In this document: in pieces, positions 6,848-12,803 of the stretch
Layout: each line of letters begins with the position of its first letter
Numbering within the stretch: the first letter of the stretch is position 1
NCBI GenBank assembly: GCA_910588965.1
Contig: CAJUSO010000074.1
Coordinates: 1-12,803, forward strand
Source: an uncultured Lachnospiraceae bacterium
Lineage (GTDB): Bacteria; Bacillota; Clostridia; Lachnospirales; Lachnospiraceae
Reading direction: 5' to 3'
DNA length: 12,803 bases
Program-made: the position numbers and the translations under genes
The notes under the pieces: generated by a model
Database searches by the model: none
What the model saw: the letters and a program-made list of their open reading frames with translations, nothing else
Told to the model about the DNA's origin: nothing

Positions 6848-6873
6848 CCCCGCAGGTAACTGCGGGGTTTTTT
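6848..6873 (+). terminator. Intrinsic terminator (attenuator) before the ABC exporter genes
   Basis: An 8-bp stem CCCCGCAG/CTGCGGGG (6848-6855 and 6860-6867) capped by a GTAA (GNRA-type) loop is followed directly by six T residues (6868-6873). This is a canonical Rho-independent terminator, lying 125 nt upstream of the first exporter ATG and downstream of the only good promoter. Exporter expression therefore probably requires read-through. The remaining interval, 6874-6997, carries two small inverted repeats (6884-6895 and 6898-6914) without T tracts. Confidence 0.88.
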
Positions 6874-6997
6874 GCGTAAATTTCCCGTACACGGGGACTT
6901 TGGGATATCCAAAGGGAAGGCATCGGTATCCGGGGCATGCGCCATGGAGGGAACTTGATTGATATTGTCTGGCTAAAAGGAGAAAAGGAGGGTTTCT

Positions 6998-8725
6998 ATG
7001 GGAAAACTGTTAAAATACATCCGGCACTATTGGTATGCCTACCTGTTTGCCATATTCTGCATGGTAGCTGCCATCCTCTTGAATATGCTTTACCCGATGA
7101 TAACCAAACGCATCGTGGATGAGGTCATCATCGGCGGCGACCTGGGATTGCTGCGCTTTTTGCTGTCTATGGTCGTCCTGATTGGCGTGGGAAGGGCTAT
7201 CGGGGGATATCTGAAAGAATTTATCTTTGATACGGTTAGCGTCAAAATCGGCGCTAAGCTGCGCAAGGATTTGTTTACCCACATGGAAGGCCTGTCCATG
7301 GAATATTTTGACGATACCAATACCGGGGAGCTGATGGCCAGGGTAAAGGATGATGTAGATATGGTCTGGAGTGCCCTGGGGTATGTGGGCATGCTGATGA
7401 TTGAAGTTGCCATCCATGTTTCCATCGTGCTGTACTGCATGTTTACGCTGAATTGGAAGCTGTCTTTCCTTCCGCTTGCAGCTATGGTGCTGATGGGCTT
7501 TACCGCTATTTTTATGGAGCGGAGGCTGAATAAGGTATATGAGGAAATCAGCGAGGAAAACGCCACGCTGACCACCATAGCAGAAGAGAACCTGGCAGGC
7601 GTCCGCACGGTGAAGGCCTTTGCCAGGGAAAAATTCGAGATAAAGAAATTCCTGTCCCACAACCAGCGTTATCACGACCTGAACATGAAGCAGTCCAAAT
7701 TGCTGGTGCGTTATTACCCCATTTTCCAATTTACTGGGAGCCTGCTTCCAGTCGCCATGGTCATCCTGGGCGGCGCCCAAGTGATTAATGGCAGTATGAG
7801 CCTGGGGAGCCTGATTGCATTTTCTGAATATTGCCGGAATATCGTATGGCCAATGGAAATGCTGGGCTGGCTGACGAACGATTTGTCTTCTGCCATTGCC
7901 TCCTGCAAGAAAATCAACAAGATATACAGCCAAAAGCCGTCCATCCAGGAGCCGGGGCGCCCCGTCCTGCTGGATGGGGTACGCGGGGAGGTGTCTTTTG
8001 ACCATGTGTCCTTTGCCCGCGGGGGGCATGATATTTTAAAAGATATTTCCTTTACCCTTCCCCAAGGAAAGACCCTTGGGATTATGGGCGCCACTGGGGC
8101 AGGCAAGACCTCTATGGCAAACCTGATGATGCGTTTTTTTGATACGTCTTCCGGGAGCGTGCAGCTAGACGGCGTGGATGTAAAGCAGCTCTCTTTAAAA
8201 CAGCTGCGCGGCAGCATCAGCACGGTCATGCAGGATGTGTTCCTGTTCTCGGATACGATTTCAGAGAACATCAAAATGGGGCAGCGGGAGACCTTAGGAA
8301 GGCCTGCGATGGTGCATGCGGCAGGCATTGCCCAGGCAAAAGGCTTTATTGAGGAATTGCCGGAAGATTATGAGACAGTAATCGGCGAGCGGGGCGTAGG
8401 CCTCTCTGGCGGCCAGAAGCAGCGGATTAGCATTGCCAGGGCCATTGCAAAGCATAACCCGATATTAATTCTGGATGATTCCACCTCGGCGCTGGATATG
8501 GAGACGGAATATGAAATCCAGAAGTCCCTGGACAGCCTGGATGCGACAAAAATCATCATTACCCATCGGATTTCTGCAGTACGCCATGCAGACGAGATCT
8601 TGTTCCTGGAAAACGGGAGCGTCAAGGAACGCGGAACCCATGAAGAACTATTGGCGCAAAAGGGCCTGTATTATAAGACCTATTTGGCACAGTATGGGGA
8701 TTTGGCGCTGCAGACAGTATCTTAA
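6998..8725 (+). CDS. ABC exporter half-transporter, degenerate-site subunit (BmrC/TM287-like)
   Basis: A 575-residue fused membrane/ATPase subunit of a heterodimeric ABC exporter, family typically moving drugs or lipophilic compounds out of the cell. The six-helix transmembrane domain spans about 1-310 and the nucleotide-binding domain about 328-575. Motifs: Walker A GATGAGKTS (364-372), Q-loop Gln412, signature LSGGQKQR (469-476), Walker B LILDD (490-494) and H-loop His523. Asp494 replaces the catalytic Glu, and the A-loop lacks an aromatic residue (SFARGG), whereas the signature is intact. This is the expected pattern of the subunit contributing the degenerate ATP site. GGAGG lies 6 nt before the ATG. 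It heads an operon with a complementary partner gene and is probably controlled by the upstream attenuator. Substrate unknown. Confidence 0.93.
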   Translation: MGKLLKYIRHYWYAYLFAIFCMVAAILLNMLYPMITKRIVDEVIIGGDLGLLRFLLSMVVLIGVGRAIGGYLKEFIFDTVSVKIGAKLRKDLFTHMEGLSMEYFDDTNTGELMARVKDDVDMVWSALGYVGMLMIEVAIHVSIVLYCMFTLNWKLSFLPLAAMVLMGFTAIFMERRLNKVYEEISEENATLTTIAEENLAGVRTVKAFAREKFEIKKFLSHNQRYHDLNMKQSKLLVRYYPIFQFTGSLLPVAMVILGGAQVINGSMSLGSLIAFSEYCRNIVWPMEMLGWLTNDLSSAIASCKKINKIYSQKPSIQEPGRPVLLDGVRGEVSFDHVSFARGGHDILKDISFTLPQGKTLGIMGATGAGKTSMANLMMRFFDTSSGSVQLDGVDVKQLSLKQLRGSISTVMQDVFLFSDTISENIKMGQRETLGRPAMVHAAGIAQAKGFIEELPEDYETVIGERGVGLSGGQKQRISIARAIAKHNPILILDDSTSALDMETEYEIQKSLDSLDATKIIITHRISAVRHADEILFLENGSVKERGTHEELLAQKGLYYKTYLAQYGDLALQTVS

Positions 8726-8853
8726 CAGGAGCACATCCTATGGGAACAAAGGTAGATACAGAGCTGTGGCCCGTATCTTAACAGGAGCACATTCTGCGGG
8801 AGCATATGTAGATATGGCACTGTAGACCATGTCAGAACAGCAGCGCATTCTGC
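8717..8853 (+). repeat. 56-bp imperfect tandem repeats at the ABC-ABC junction
   Basis: Copy 1 (8717-8772) and copy 2 (8773-8828) match at 44 of 56 positions, with the first 20 bases, GTATCTTAACAGGAGCACAT, identical. A third, decayed copy (8829-8853) keeps the 56-bp phase and 19 of 25 bases. Copy 1 begins inside the last codons of the upstream ABC gene, so each full unit carries that gene's stop codon and an AGGAG. Weaker similarity extends back to about 8698. A tandem duplication of the gene end and the following ribosome binding site is the likely origin. Confidence 0.8.
8740..8781 (+). CDS. Possible 13-residue mini-ORF inside the tandem repeat
   Basis: ATG at 8740, 8 nt after AGGAG (8727-8731), opens MGTKVDTELWPVS and stops at the TAA of repeat copy 2. 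Its last two residues (VS) and stop copy the end of the upstream ABC protein (QTVS), as expected from duplication. In copy 2 the ATG position reads GCG and the frame meets TAG, so the ORF is not conserved between copies. It is probably a by-product of the repeats; a role in translational coupling between the two ABC genes is possible. Confidence 0.25.
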   Translation: MGTKVDTELWPVS

Positions 8854-8946
8854 AAGGAACTATTTTTGCGCAGTAAATTTGGAAAATCGCCCTGGCACAT
8901 TGGCACTGGAAAGCTGATGGCTAGGTTTCTAGAAAGAGGTGATATT

Positions 8947-10734
8947 TTGGCAGTAAATTCATTCCGGGAGGATGAGAAATTAGAGGGGATTGGAAAAAAA
9001 GAGACCTTGAAGCGGCTGTTTGCCCATTTAATCCCATACAAATTCCAAGTGGCCAGCGTCCTTTTCTGCATGCTGGTTACGGTGGTGATTTCATTGATAA
9101 ACCCATTGATTATAGAAGAGGCCATAGATGTATATATTGCCAGGAAGGATATGGGGGGCCTGGCGAGGTTAGCGGCTGTTACGTTGGGGATTAATCTTGT
9201 TTTTATTGTTATGGTGAAAGTCCGCATGTATGTGATGGCGCGGATTTCCAACCAGATCCTGCTGGATATCCGGCAGGAACTGTACGAACATATCCAGACA
9301 TTATCCTTTTCCTTTTTTGACAGCCGCCCTACGGGCAAAATCCTCGCGCGGGTTATCGGCGATGTGAATTCCTTAAAAAACGTCCTGACCAATGCCGTAA
9401 CTACGCTGATACCAGATTTTATTACAATCTGCGGCGTAGTGGTCATCATGGTAGTAAAGGACTGGCGCCTTGCCCTTGCGTCCCTAAGCAGTATCCCCCT
9501 GATGGCTGTTGCCATTTGGTTTATCCAGAAATTTTCCCACGTGCGCTGGCAGGTGTTCCGCAAAAAAGGCTCTAACTTAAATGCCTATGTCCATGAAGGC
9601 ATTGCCGGGATGGGCGTCGTACAGAGTTTCTGTGCAGAGGAAGAAACCCAGAAGGTGTTTGCCGGCCTGGTGAAGGAACATGAACAATCTTTTATTGGCG
9701 CCGTGCGCATTGCGGATCTCTTTGGCGGGGCGGTTGATTTCTGCTGGGGAATCGGTGCAATGATACTTTACTGGGTGGGGATCCAGATGATAGGCGGCGA
9801 ATCGGTCAGTATTGGCCTTTTGGTGGTCTTTGGGACTTATATTGATATGTTCTGGAACCCTGTCATGAACCTGAGCAATTTTTATAACCAGGTCATCACA
9901 AACCTGACAGCTGCAGAACGTATTTTTGAAATCCTGGATACGGAGCCGGATATTACAGACAGCGCTGATGTAGGGGCATTGCCGGACATAGAAGGGAAGG
10001 TAGAGTTTTGCCATGTGTCCTTTACTTATGATGAAGGCACCCCTGCGGAGACAAAGGTGTTAGAGGATGTCAGCTTTCAGGTGCAGCCCGGGGAGACGAT
10101 TGCCCTGGTGGGCTCTACCGGGGCTGGGAAAACTACGGTTGTAAACCTAATCAGCCGTTTCTATGACGTGCAGAAGGGCGCCATACGGATAGACGGTTAT
10201 GATATCCAAAAGGTCTCTATAGAGAGCCTGCGCTGCCAGATGGGGGTCATGACCCAGGAAAACTTTATTTTCCAGGGAACCGTGAGGGAAAATATCCTCT
10301 ATGGGAAAATGGACGCCACAGAGGAGGAAGTCATTGCAGCTGCCAAGGCGGTCAATGCCCATGATTTTATCCTGAAAATGGAAAAGGGATATGATACGGT
10401 ATTAAAGGAGCGTGGCGCAGGGCTGTCTATTGGCCAAAGGCAGCTGATTGCATTTGCCAGGACTATGGTGAGCATGCCCAAAATCCTGATTTTGGATGAG
10501 GCAACCTCCAGCATTGACACCCACACGGAACTTCTGGTACAGAAAGGGATAGAAGCCTTGCTGAAAGGCCGTACCAGCTTTGTCATTGCCCACCGCCTGT
10601 CCACCATCCAGCGGGCAGACCGCATTTTTGTCATTGACGAAGGCGGGATCCTGGAACAAGGCAGCCCTGCCGAACTGATGGAGAAAAAAGGGCATTACTA
10701 TAGCCTCTATATGGCGCAGTTTAAGAATATTTAG
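8947..10734 (+). CDS. ABC exporter half-transporter, catalytic-site subunit (BmrD/TM288-like)
   Basis: A 595-residue partner of the preceding ABC subunit. The transmembrane domain covers about 20-325 and the nucleotide-binding domain about 350-595. Motifs: A-loop Tyr in SFTYDEG, Walker A GSTGAGKTT (389-397), Q-loop Gln437, signature LSIGQRQ (493-499), Walker B LILDE (514-518, Glu518 present) and H-loop His549. The catalytic Glu is intact but the signature is degenerate (Ile for Gly), the exact complement of the partner, so together they form one active and one inactive ATP site. The TTG at 8947 is preferred because AGAGGTGAT (8935-8943) precedes it with 7 nt between GAGG and TTG. The frame extends in-frame to a TTG at 8866 and an ATG at 8917, neither with a good ribosome binding site. 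Confidence 0.92.
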   Translation: MAVNSFREDEKLEGIGKKETLKRLFAHLIPYKFQVASVLFCMLVTVVISLINPLIIEEAIDVYIARKDMGGLARLAAVTLGINLVFIVMVKVRMYVMARISNQILLDIRQELYEHIQTLSFSFFDSRPTGKILARVIGDVNSLKNVLTNAVTTLIPDFITICGVVVIMVVKDWRLALASLSSIPLMAVAIWFIQKFSHVRWQVFRKKGSNLNAYVHEGIAGMGVVQSFCAEEETQKVFAGLVKEHEQSFIGAVRIADLFGGAVDFCWGIGAMILYWVGIQMIGGESVSIGLLVVFGTYIDMFWNPVMNLSNFYNQVITNLTAAERIFEILDTEPDITDSADVGALPDIEGKVEFCHVSFTYDEGTPAETKVLEDVSFQVQPGETIALVGSTGAGKTTVVNLISRFYDVQKGAIRIDGYDIQKVSIESLRCQMGVMTQENFIFQGTVRENILYGKMDATEEEVIAAAKAVNAHDFILKMEKGYDTVLKERGAGLSIGQRQLIAFARTMVSMPKILILDEATSSIDTHTELLVQKGIEALLKGRTSFVIAHRLSTIQRADRIFVIDEGGILEQGSPAELMEKKGHYYSLYMAQFKNI

Positions 10735-10809
10735 AAGGTTAACAGCACAGGATATCTAGGGATATTCCAGGATAGAAGGATTTGGAGAGTTTGGAAGAGG
10801 AGGTGCAGG

Positions 10810-11592
10810 ATGCGTCTGACCGGGACGGTTTATGCAAAGACTTTAGAAATGGATACGGGGATTTCCATCGTAACCCCAGACCATTTCCAACCCAAGGAGC
10901 CATACAAAGTGGCATACCTGCTGCATGGGCTCTGCGGCAGCAGCAGGACTTGGCTGGAGTATTCCATGCTCCCTGTTTATGCAGGGAAGGGGAATACCGT
11001 GTATGTGATGCCAGAGGTAGGCAGGAGTTTTTATATGGATATGGCATATGGCTTCCGCTATTTTACCTATGTGACGGAAGAACTCCCTGCTATCTGCAAG
11101 GATATTTTCCGTATTTCTGCGGAAAGGGAAGATACGGCTATCATCGGCGGTTCTATGGGCGGCTATGGAGCCCTCCGCTGCGCCTTGTCCAGGCCAGGGC
11201 AATATGGGATGTGCGCTGCATTTTCCTCCGGCTGCCTGTTCCTGAAGGAAGGGATAGAGGAACTGAAAGCCAATGGGATGCGCCAGGAATACGTGGAGCA
11301 TTTCGGGCAGCAGCTTTCCAGGGATTTTGTAGCGGCGTTTGGGGAATCCTATGAATGGAAGCCAGAGTACGAGATTACAGAACTGGCTGCCAGGGCAAAA
11401 AAGCAAGGGGTGGTGCCGAAGCTTTTCCTAACTTGCGGGACGTCTGATTATTTTTACCAGGATTACAAGCGGATTTGCCAAAAATTTGAAGCATTGGGTG
11501 TCAGTTTCACAGCGGAAGAGTGGGAGGCACAGCATGATTTCCCCTATTTTAACGATGCCCTGAAAAAGGCGGTTGAAAGGTTTGGGCTTTGA
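10810..11592 (+). CDS. Alpha/beta-hydrolase esterase (esterase D / EstA-like)
   Basis: A 260-residue cytoplasmic serine esterase of the putative-esterase family (PF00756-like, including EstA tributyrin esterase and S-formylglutathione hydrolases). The oxyanion-hole HGLCGS (39-44), nucleophile elbow GGSMGGYGAL (Ser115), acid Asp213 in CGTSDYF and His242 in QHDFPYF form a complete catalytic triad. There is no signal peptide. GGAGG (10799-10803) is 6 nt before the ATG, and the gene starts 75 nt after the ABC exporter, most likely in the same transcript; I see no promoter or terminator in the gap. Its substrate is unknown. Position suggests it may act on a compound related to the exporter, or it may simply be a passenger. 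Confidence 0.88.
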   Translation: MRLTGTVYAKTLEMDTGISIVTPDHFQPKEPYKVAYLLHGLCGSSRTWLEYSMLPVYAGKGNTVYVMPEVGRSFYMDMAYGFRYFTYVTEELPAICKDIFRISAEREDTAIIGGSMGGYGALRCALSRPGQYGMCAAFSSGCLFLKEGIEELKANGMRQEYVEHFGQQLSRDFVAAFGESYEWKPEYEITELAARAKKQGVVPKLFLTCGTSDYFYQDYKRICQKFEALGVSFTAEEWEAQHDFPYFNDALKKAVERFGL

Positions 11593-11680
11593 TACTGCTC
11601 CTTTGCTTCCTAGGCGTAACGTACCCAAAGGGTGCCCGATAGCGCGGGAGGCCTATGGAGCAATAGAAAGGAATAGAAAA

Positions 11681-12178
11681 ATGGAAAATAGGAAAACCCC
11701 TATATTTGGTAAAAATACCTACGTTGCCCCAGGAGCAGCCGTCCGGGGGGATGTTACCCTTGGGGACAACAGCAGTATCTGGTTTAACGCCGTTGTCCGG
11801 GCAGAGGAGAGCAGCGCAGTGATTGGGCGCTGCACCAATATCCAGGACAACTGTGTCCTCCATGTGGACGAAGGCGCAGGCCTGTCCATTGGGGATTGCG
11901 TGACCATTGGCCATGGCGCAATTATCCATGGCTGCACGATAAAAAGCAATACTTTAATCGGGATGGGCGCGATTATCCTGAACCATGCCGAAATCGGCAG
12001 CAACTGCATCATTGGCGCAGGAGCCCTAATCACCCAGAATACGGTGGTTCCGGACGGCTCTTTAGTCGTGGGGAACCCAGGGCGGGCAGTGCGCACCGTG
12101 ACGGACAGTGAGATAGAACAGATCCGGCAGAATGCTGCCCATTATGTAAAAGAAGCGGAAGGCTATGCCCATGCATAA
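11681..12178 (+). CDS. Gamma-carbonic-anhydrase-like hexapeptide-repeat protein
   Basis: A 165-residue left-handed beta-helix protein of the YrdA/PaaY/gamma-carbonic-anhydrase group, normally a trimer binding a metal between subunits. Hexapeptide repeats run from about 13 to 135. The three expected metal-ligand histidines are present: His61 (CVLHVDEG), His78 and His83 (TIGHGAIIHG). The conserved Arg40 is there (NAVVRAEE), but the usual RGD reads RAE. The protein closes with the family's VVGNPGRAVR and a C-terminal helix. ATG 11681 is chosen because AAAGGA (11667-11672) is 8 nt upstream and the beta-helix starts soon after; the frame opens earlier but without a start context. It follows the esterase by 88 nt, a gap holding a short hairpin (11621-11635) without a T tract. 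Carbonic anhydrase activity is not assured in this subgroup. Confidence 0.9.
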   Translation: MENRKTPIFGKNTYVAPGAAVRGDVTLGDNSSIWFNAVVRAEESSAVIGRCTNIQDNCVLHVDEGAGLSIGDCVTIGHGAIIHGCTIKSNTLIGMGAIILNHAEIGSNCIIGAGALITQNTVVPDGSLVVGNPGRAVRTVTDSEIEQIRQNAAHYVKEAEGYAHA

Positions 12179-12183
12179 AGGCA

Positions 12184-12229
12184 GGCAAGAAAGCTTGCCA
12201 AAGGCGTTTTTTCTGCCTATGGCAAGCTT
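12184..12229. terminator. Probable bidirectional terminator between convergent genes
   Basis: Several alternative hairpins overlap. GGCAAG-AAAG-CTTGCC (12184-12199) is followed after 7 nt by six T residues (12207-12212). A larger stem pairs 12191-12200 with 12220-12229 (10 bp), extended by 12202-12205/12215-12218. GGCAAGCTTGCC (12221-12232) is itself a perfect palindrome. The element lies between two converging genes and probably ends both transcripts. The T run falls inside the larger stem, so which fold terminates is unclear. Confidence 0.55.
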
Positions 12230-12257
12230 GCCTACCAGGGCAAACGGCTCAAAATCA

Positions 12258-12725
12258 CTATCCAAGCAGGCCTTTCTTCTTAATGCAGGCCAGCAGGCCT
12301 TTGCAGCCTGCTACCACATCCTCATAGGTTTTTTCAAAATTCCCTGTGTACCAAGGGTCATCTACGTCCCTGGGATGGTCTGTATAATCTAACAGCAGGC
12401 TGATTTTTTTCTCGGGATCCTTCCCGGCAATCCGAAGCATGTTTTTGTAATTCCAGCTGTCCATCCCTACAAGATAGTCATATTTCTGGTAATCCTTGCG
12501 CTCCATGCGCACGGCGTATTTCCCGGCGGTGGAGATCCCTACCTGTGCCAGTTTGTTCCGGGTGCCGTAATGCACCGGGTTCCCAATTTCCTCCATGCTG
12601 GTGGCGGCGCTTGCGATAGAAAACTGGCCGGCAAGCCCTTCTTTTTTTACCATGTCTTTCATTACAAATTCAGCCATTGGGCTTCGGCAGATGTTGCCGT
12701 GGCAGACGAAAAGTATTTTAACCAT
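12258..12725 (-). CDS. Low-molecular-weight protein tyrosine phosphatase
   Basis: A 155-residue cytoplasmic phosphatase of the LMW-PTP (ArsC-fold) family. The N-terminal P-loop is VCHGNICRSP with nucleophile Cys8 and Arg14. The general acid is Asp123 in the DDPWYTG motif near the C-terminus, as the family requires. Length is standard. Substrates could be phosphotyrosine on cell-envelope regulators or a low-molecular-weight phosphoester; sequence cannot decide. AAGGAG (12736-12741) lies 10 nt before the ATG. It converges with the plus-strand operon and is separated from it by a hairpin-rich region. Confidence 0.93.
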   Translation of the reverse strand: MVKILFVCHGNICRSPMAEFVMKDMVKKEGLAGQFSIASAATSMEEIGNPVHYGTRNKLAQVGISTAGKYAVRMERKDYQKYDYLVGMDSWNYKNMLRIAGKDPEKKISLLLDYTDHPRDVDDPWYTGNFEKTYEDVVAGCKGLLACIKKKGLLG

Positions 12726-12730
12726 ATCTT

Positions 12731-12803
12731 TAAAACTCCTTGTATTTGCTGTATTTCCTTGATTTATCGGCTTTTCCTGCGTCTTGCTTTAGCCTTTCGT
12801 CCG
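12731..12803 (-). CDS. Possible C-terminal tail of an upstream gene (partial)
   Basis: On the minus strand an open frame enters from the right edge and ends with TAA at 12731-12733, 5 nt before the phosphatase ATG. It reads DERLKQDAGKADKSRKYSKY then KEF-stop. Its last codons overlap the phosphatase ribosome binding site, as often seen in tightly packed operons. A second frame (Arg/Lys-rich, stop at 12764-12766) is also open, so the call rests on spacing alone. No function can be assigned. Confidence 0.3.

Noticed and set aside
6688..6879. A 63-codon plus-strand ORF overlapping the leader ORF in another frame
   Set aside because: It has no ribosome binding site of its own, runs through the UUCG hairpin and the whole terminator stem and T tract, and ends just after it. 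The 29-codon frame has the strong Shine-Dalgarno.
6937..7122. A short ORF overlapping the first ABC gene start
   Set aside because: No ribosome binding site precedes its ATG, and most of it overlaps the ABC gene in a different frame.
7010..8029. A 339-codon open frame on the minus strand
   Set aside because: It lies antisense to the first ABC transporter, whose motifs are all intact, and its translation is rich in His and Gln with no recognisable domain.
8717..8853. A CRISPR array
   Set aside because: The 56-bp units are contiguous and imperfect, with no spacers, and derive from the end of the neighbouring gene.
8866..8946. Earlier starts for the second ABC gene (TTG 8866, ATG 8917)
   Set aside because: Neither has a Shine-Dalgarno, while TTG 8947 has AGAGGTGAT at good spacing. 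The upstream segment looks like part of the repeat/duplication debris.

Overview
The window looks like chromosomal DNA from a Gram-positive anaerobe of the Clostridia, most likely a gut Lachnospiraceae-type bacterium. The evidence is strong GGAGG ribosome binding sites before nearly every gene, TTG as well as ATG starts, roughly balanced base composition, a secreted plant-galactan hydrolase with Lys-rich fibronectin-III-like tail domains, a LacI-type regulator and a dCache chemoreceptor. This is inferred from style and gene content; no rRNA or tRNA is present to confirm it.

Layout, left to right. (1) 1-2760: an extended -10 promoter and a ~145-nt, apparently structured leader precede a methyl-accepting chemotaxis protein. 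Its stop codon overlaps (ATGA) the start of a small FMN-binding lipoprotein, and a strong inverted repeat follows. (2) 2782-6325, minus strand: a LacI-family regulator followed by an 827-residue GH53 endo-beta-1,4-galactanase, a likely local pectic-galactan utilisation unit. (3) 6326-6997: a dense regulatory region. It holds the lacI promoter, palindromes with a TGCGCA core, three 10-bp phased A-tract repeats, a strong plus-strand promoter, a 29-codon upstream ORF with a near-perfect Shine-Dalgarno, a UUCG-capped hairpin and a textbook intrinsic terminator. (4) 6998-12178, plus strand: two half-transporter ABC exporters forming an asymmetric heterodimer of the BmrCD/TM287-288 type, then an alpha/beta-hydrolase esterase and a gamma-carbonic-anhydrase-like hexapeptide-repeat protein. 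(5) 12258-12803, minus strand: a low-molecular-weight tyrosine phosphatase, with the possible tail of another gene at the right edge.

The most interesting element is the leader of the ABC exporter operon. A segment inside the small ORF (6724-6738) can pair either with that ORF's own Shine-Dalgarno (11 bp with one bulge) or with the 5' arm of the downstream terminator (10 of 12 positions). These pairings are mutually exclusive. That is the layout expected of a ribosome-mediated attenuator that turns on the exporter when translation is blocked, analogous in logic to bmrB-bmrCD of Bacillus subtilis, though I recognise no homology between the peptides. A second oddity is the junction between the two ABC genes, built of 56-bp imperfect tandem repeats, each carrying a copy of the stop/AGGAG region. 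The MCP/flavin-lipoprotein pair with its long folded leader is a third item worth attention. No mobile element, CRISPR array or RNA gene was found.
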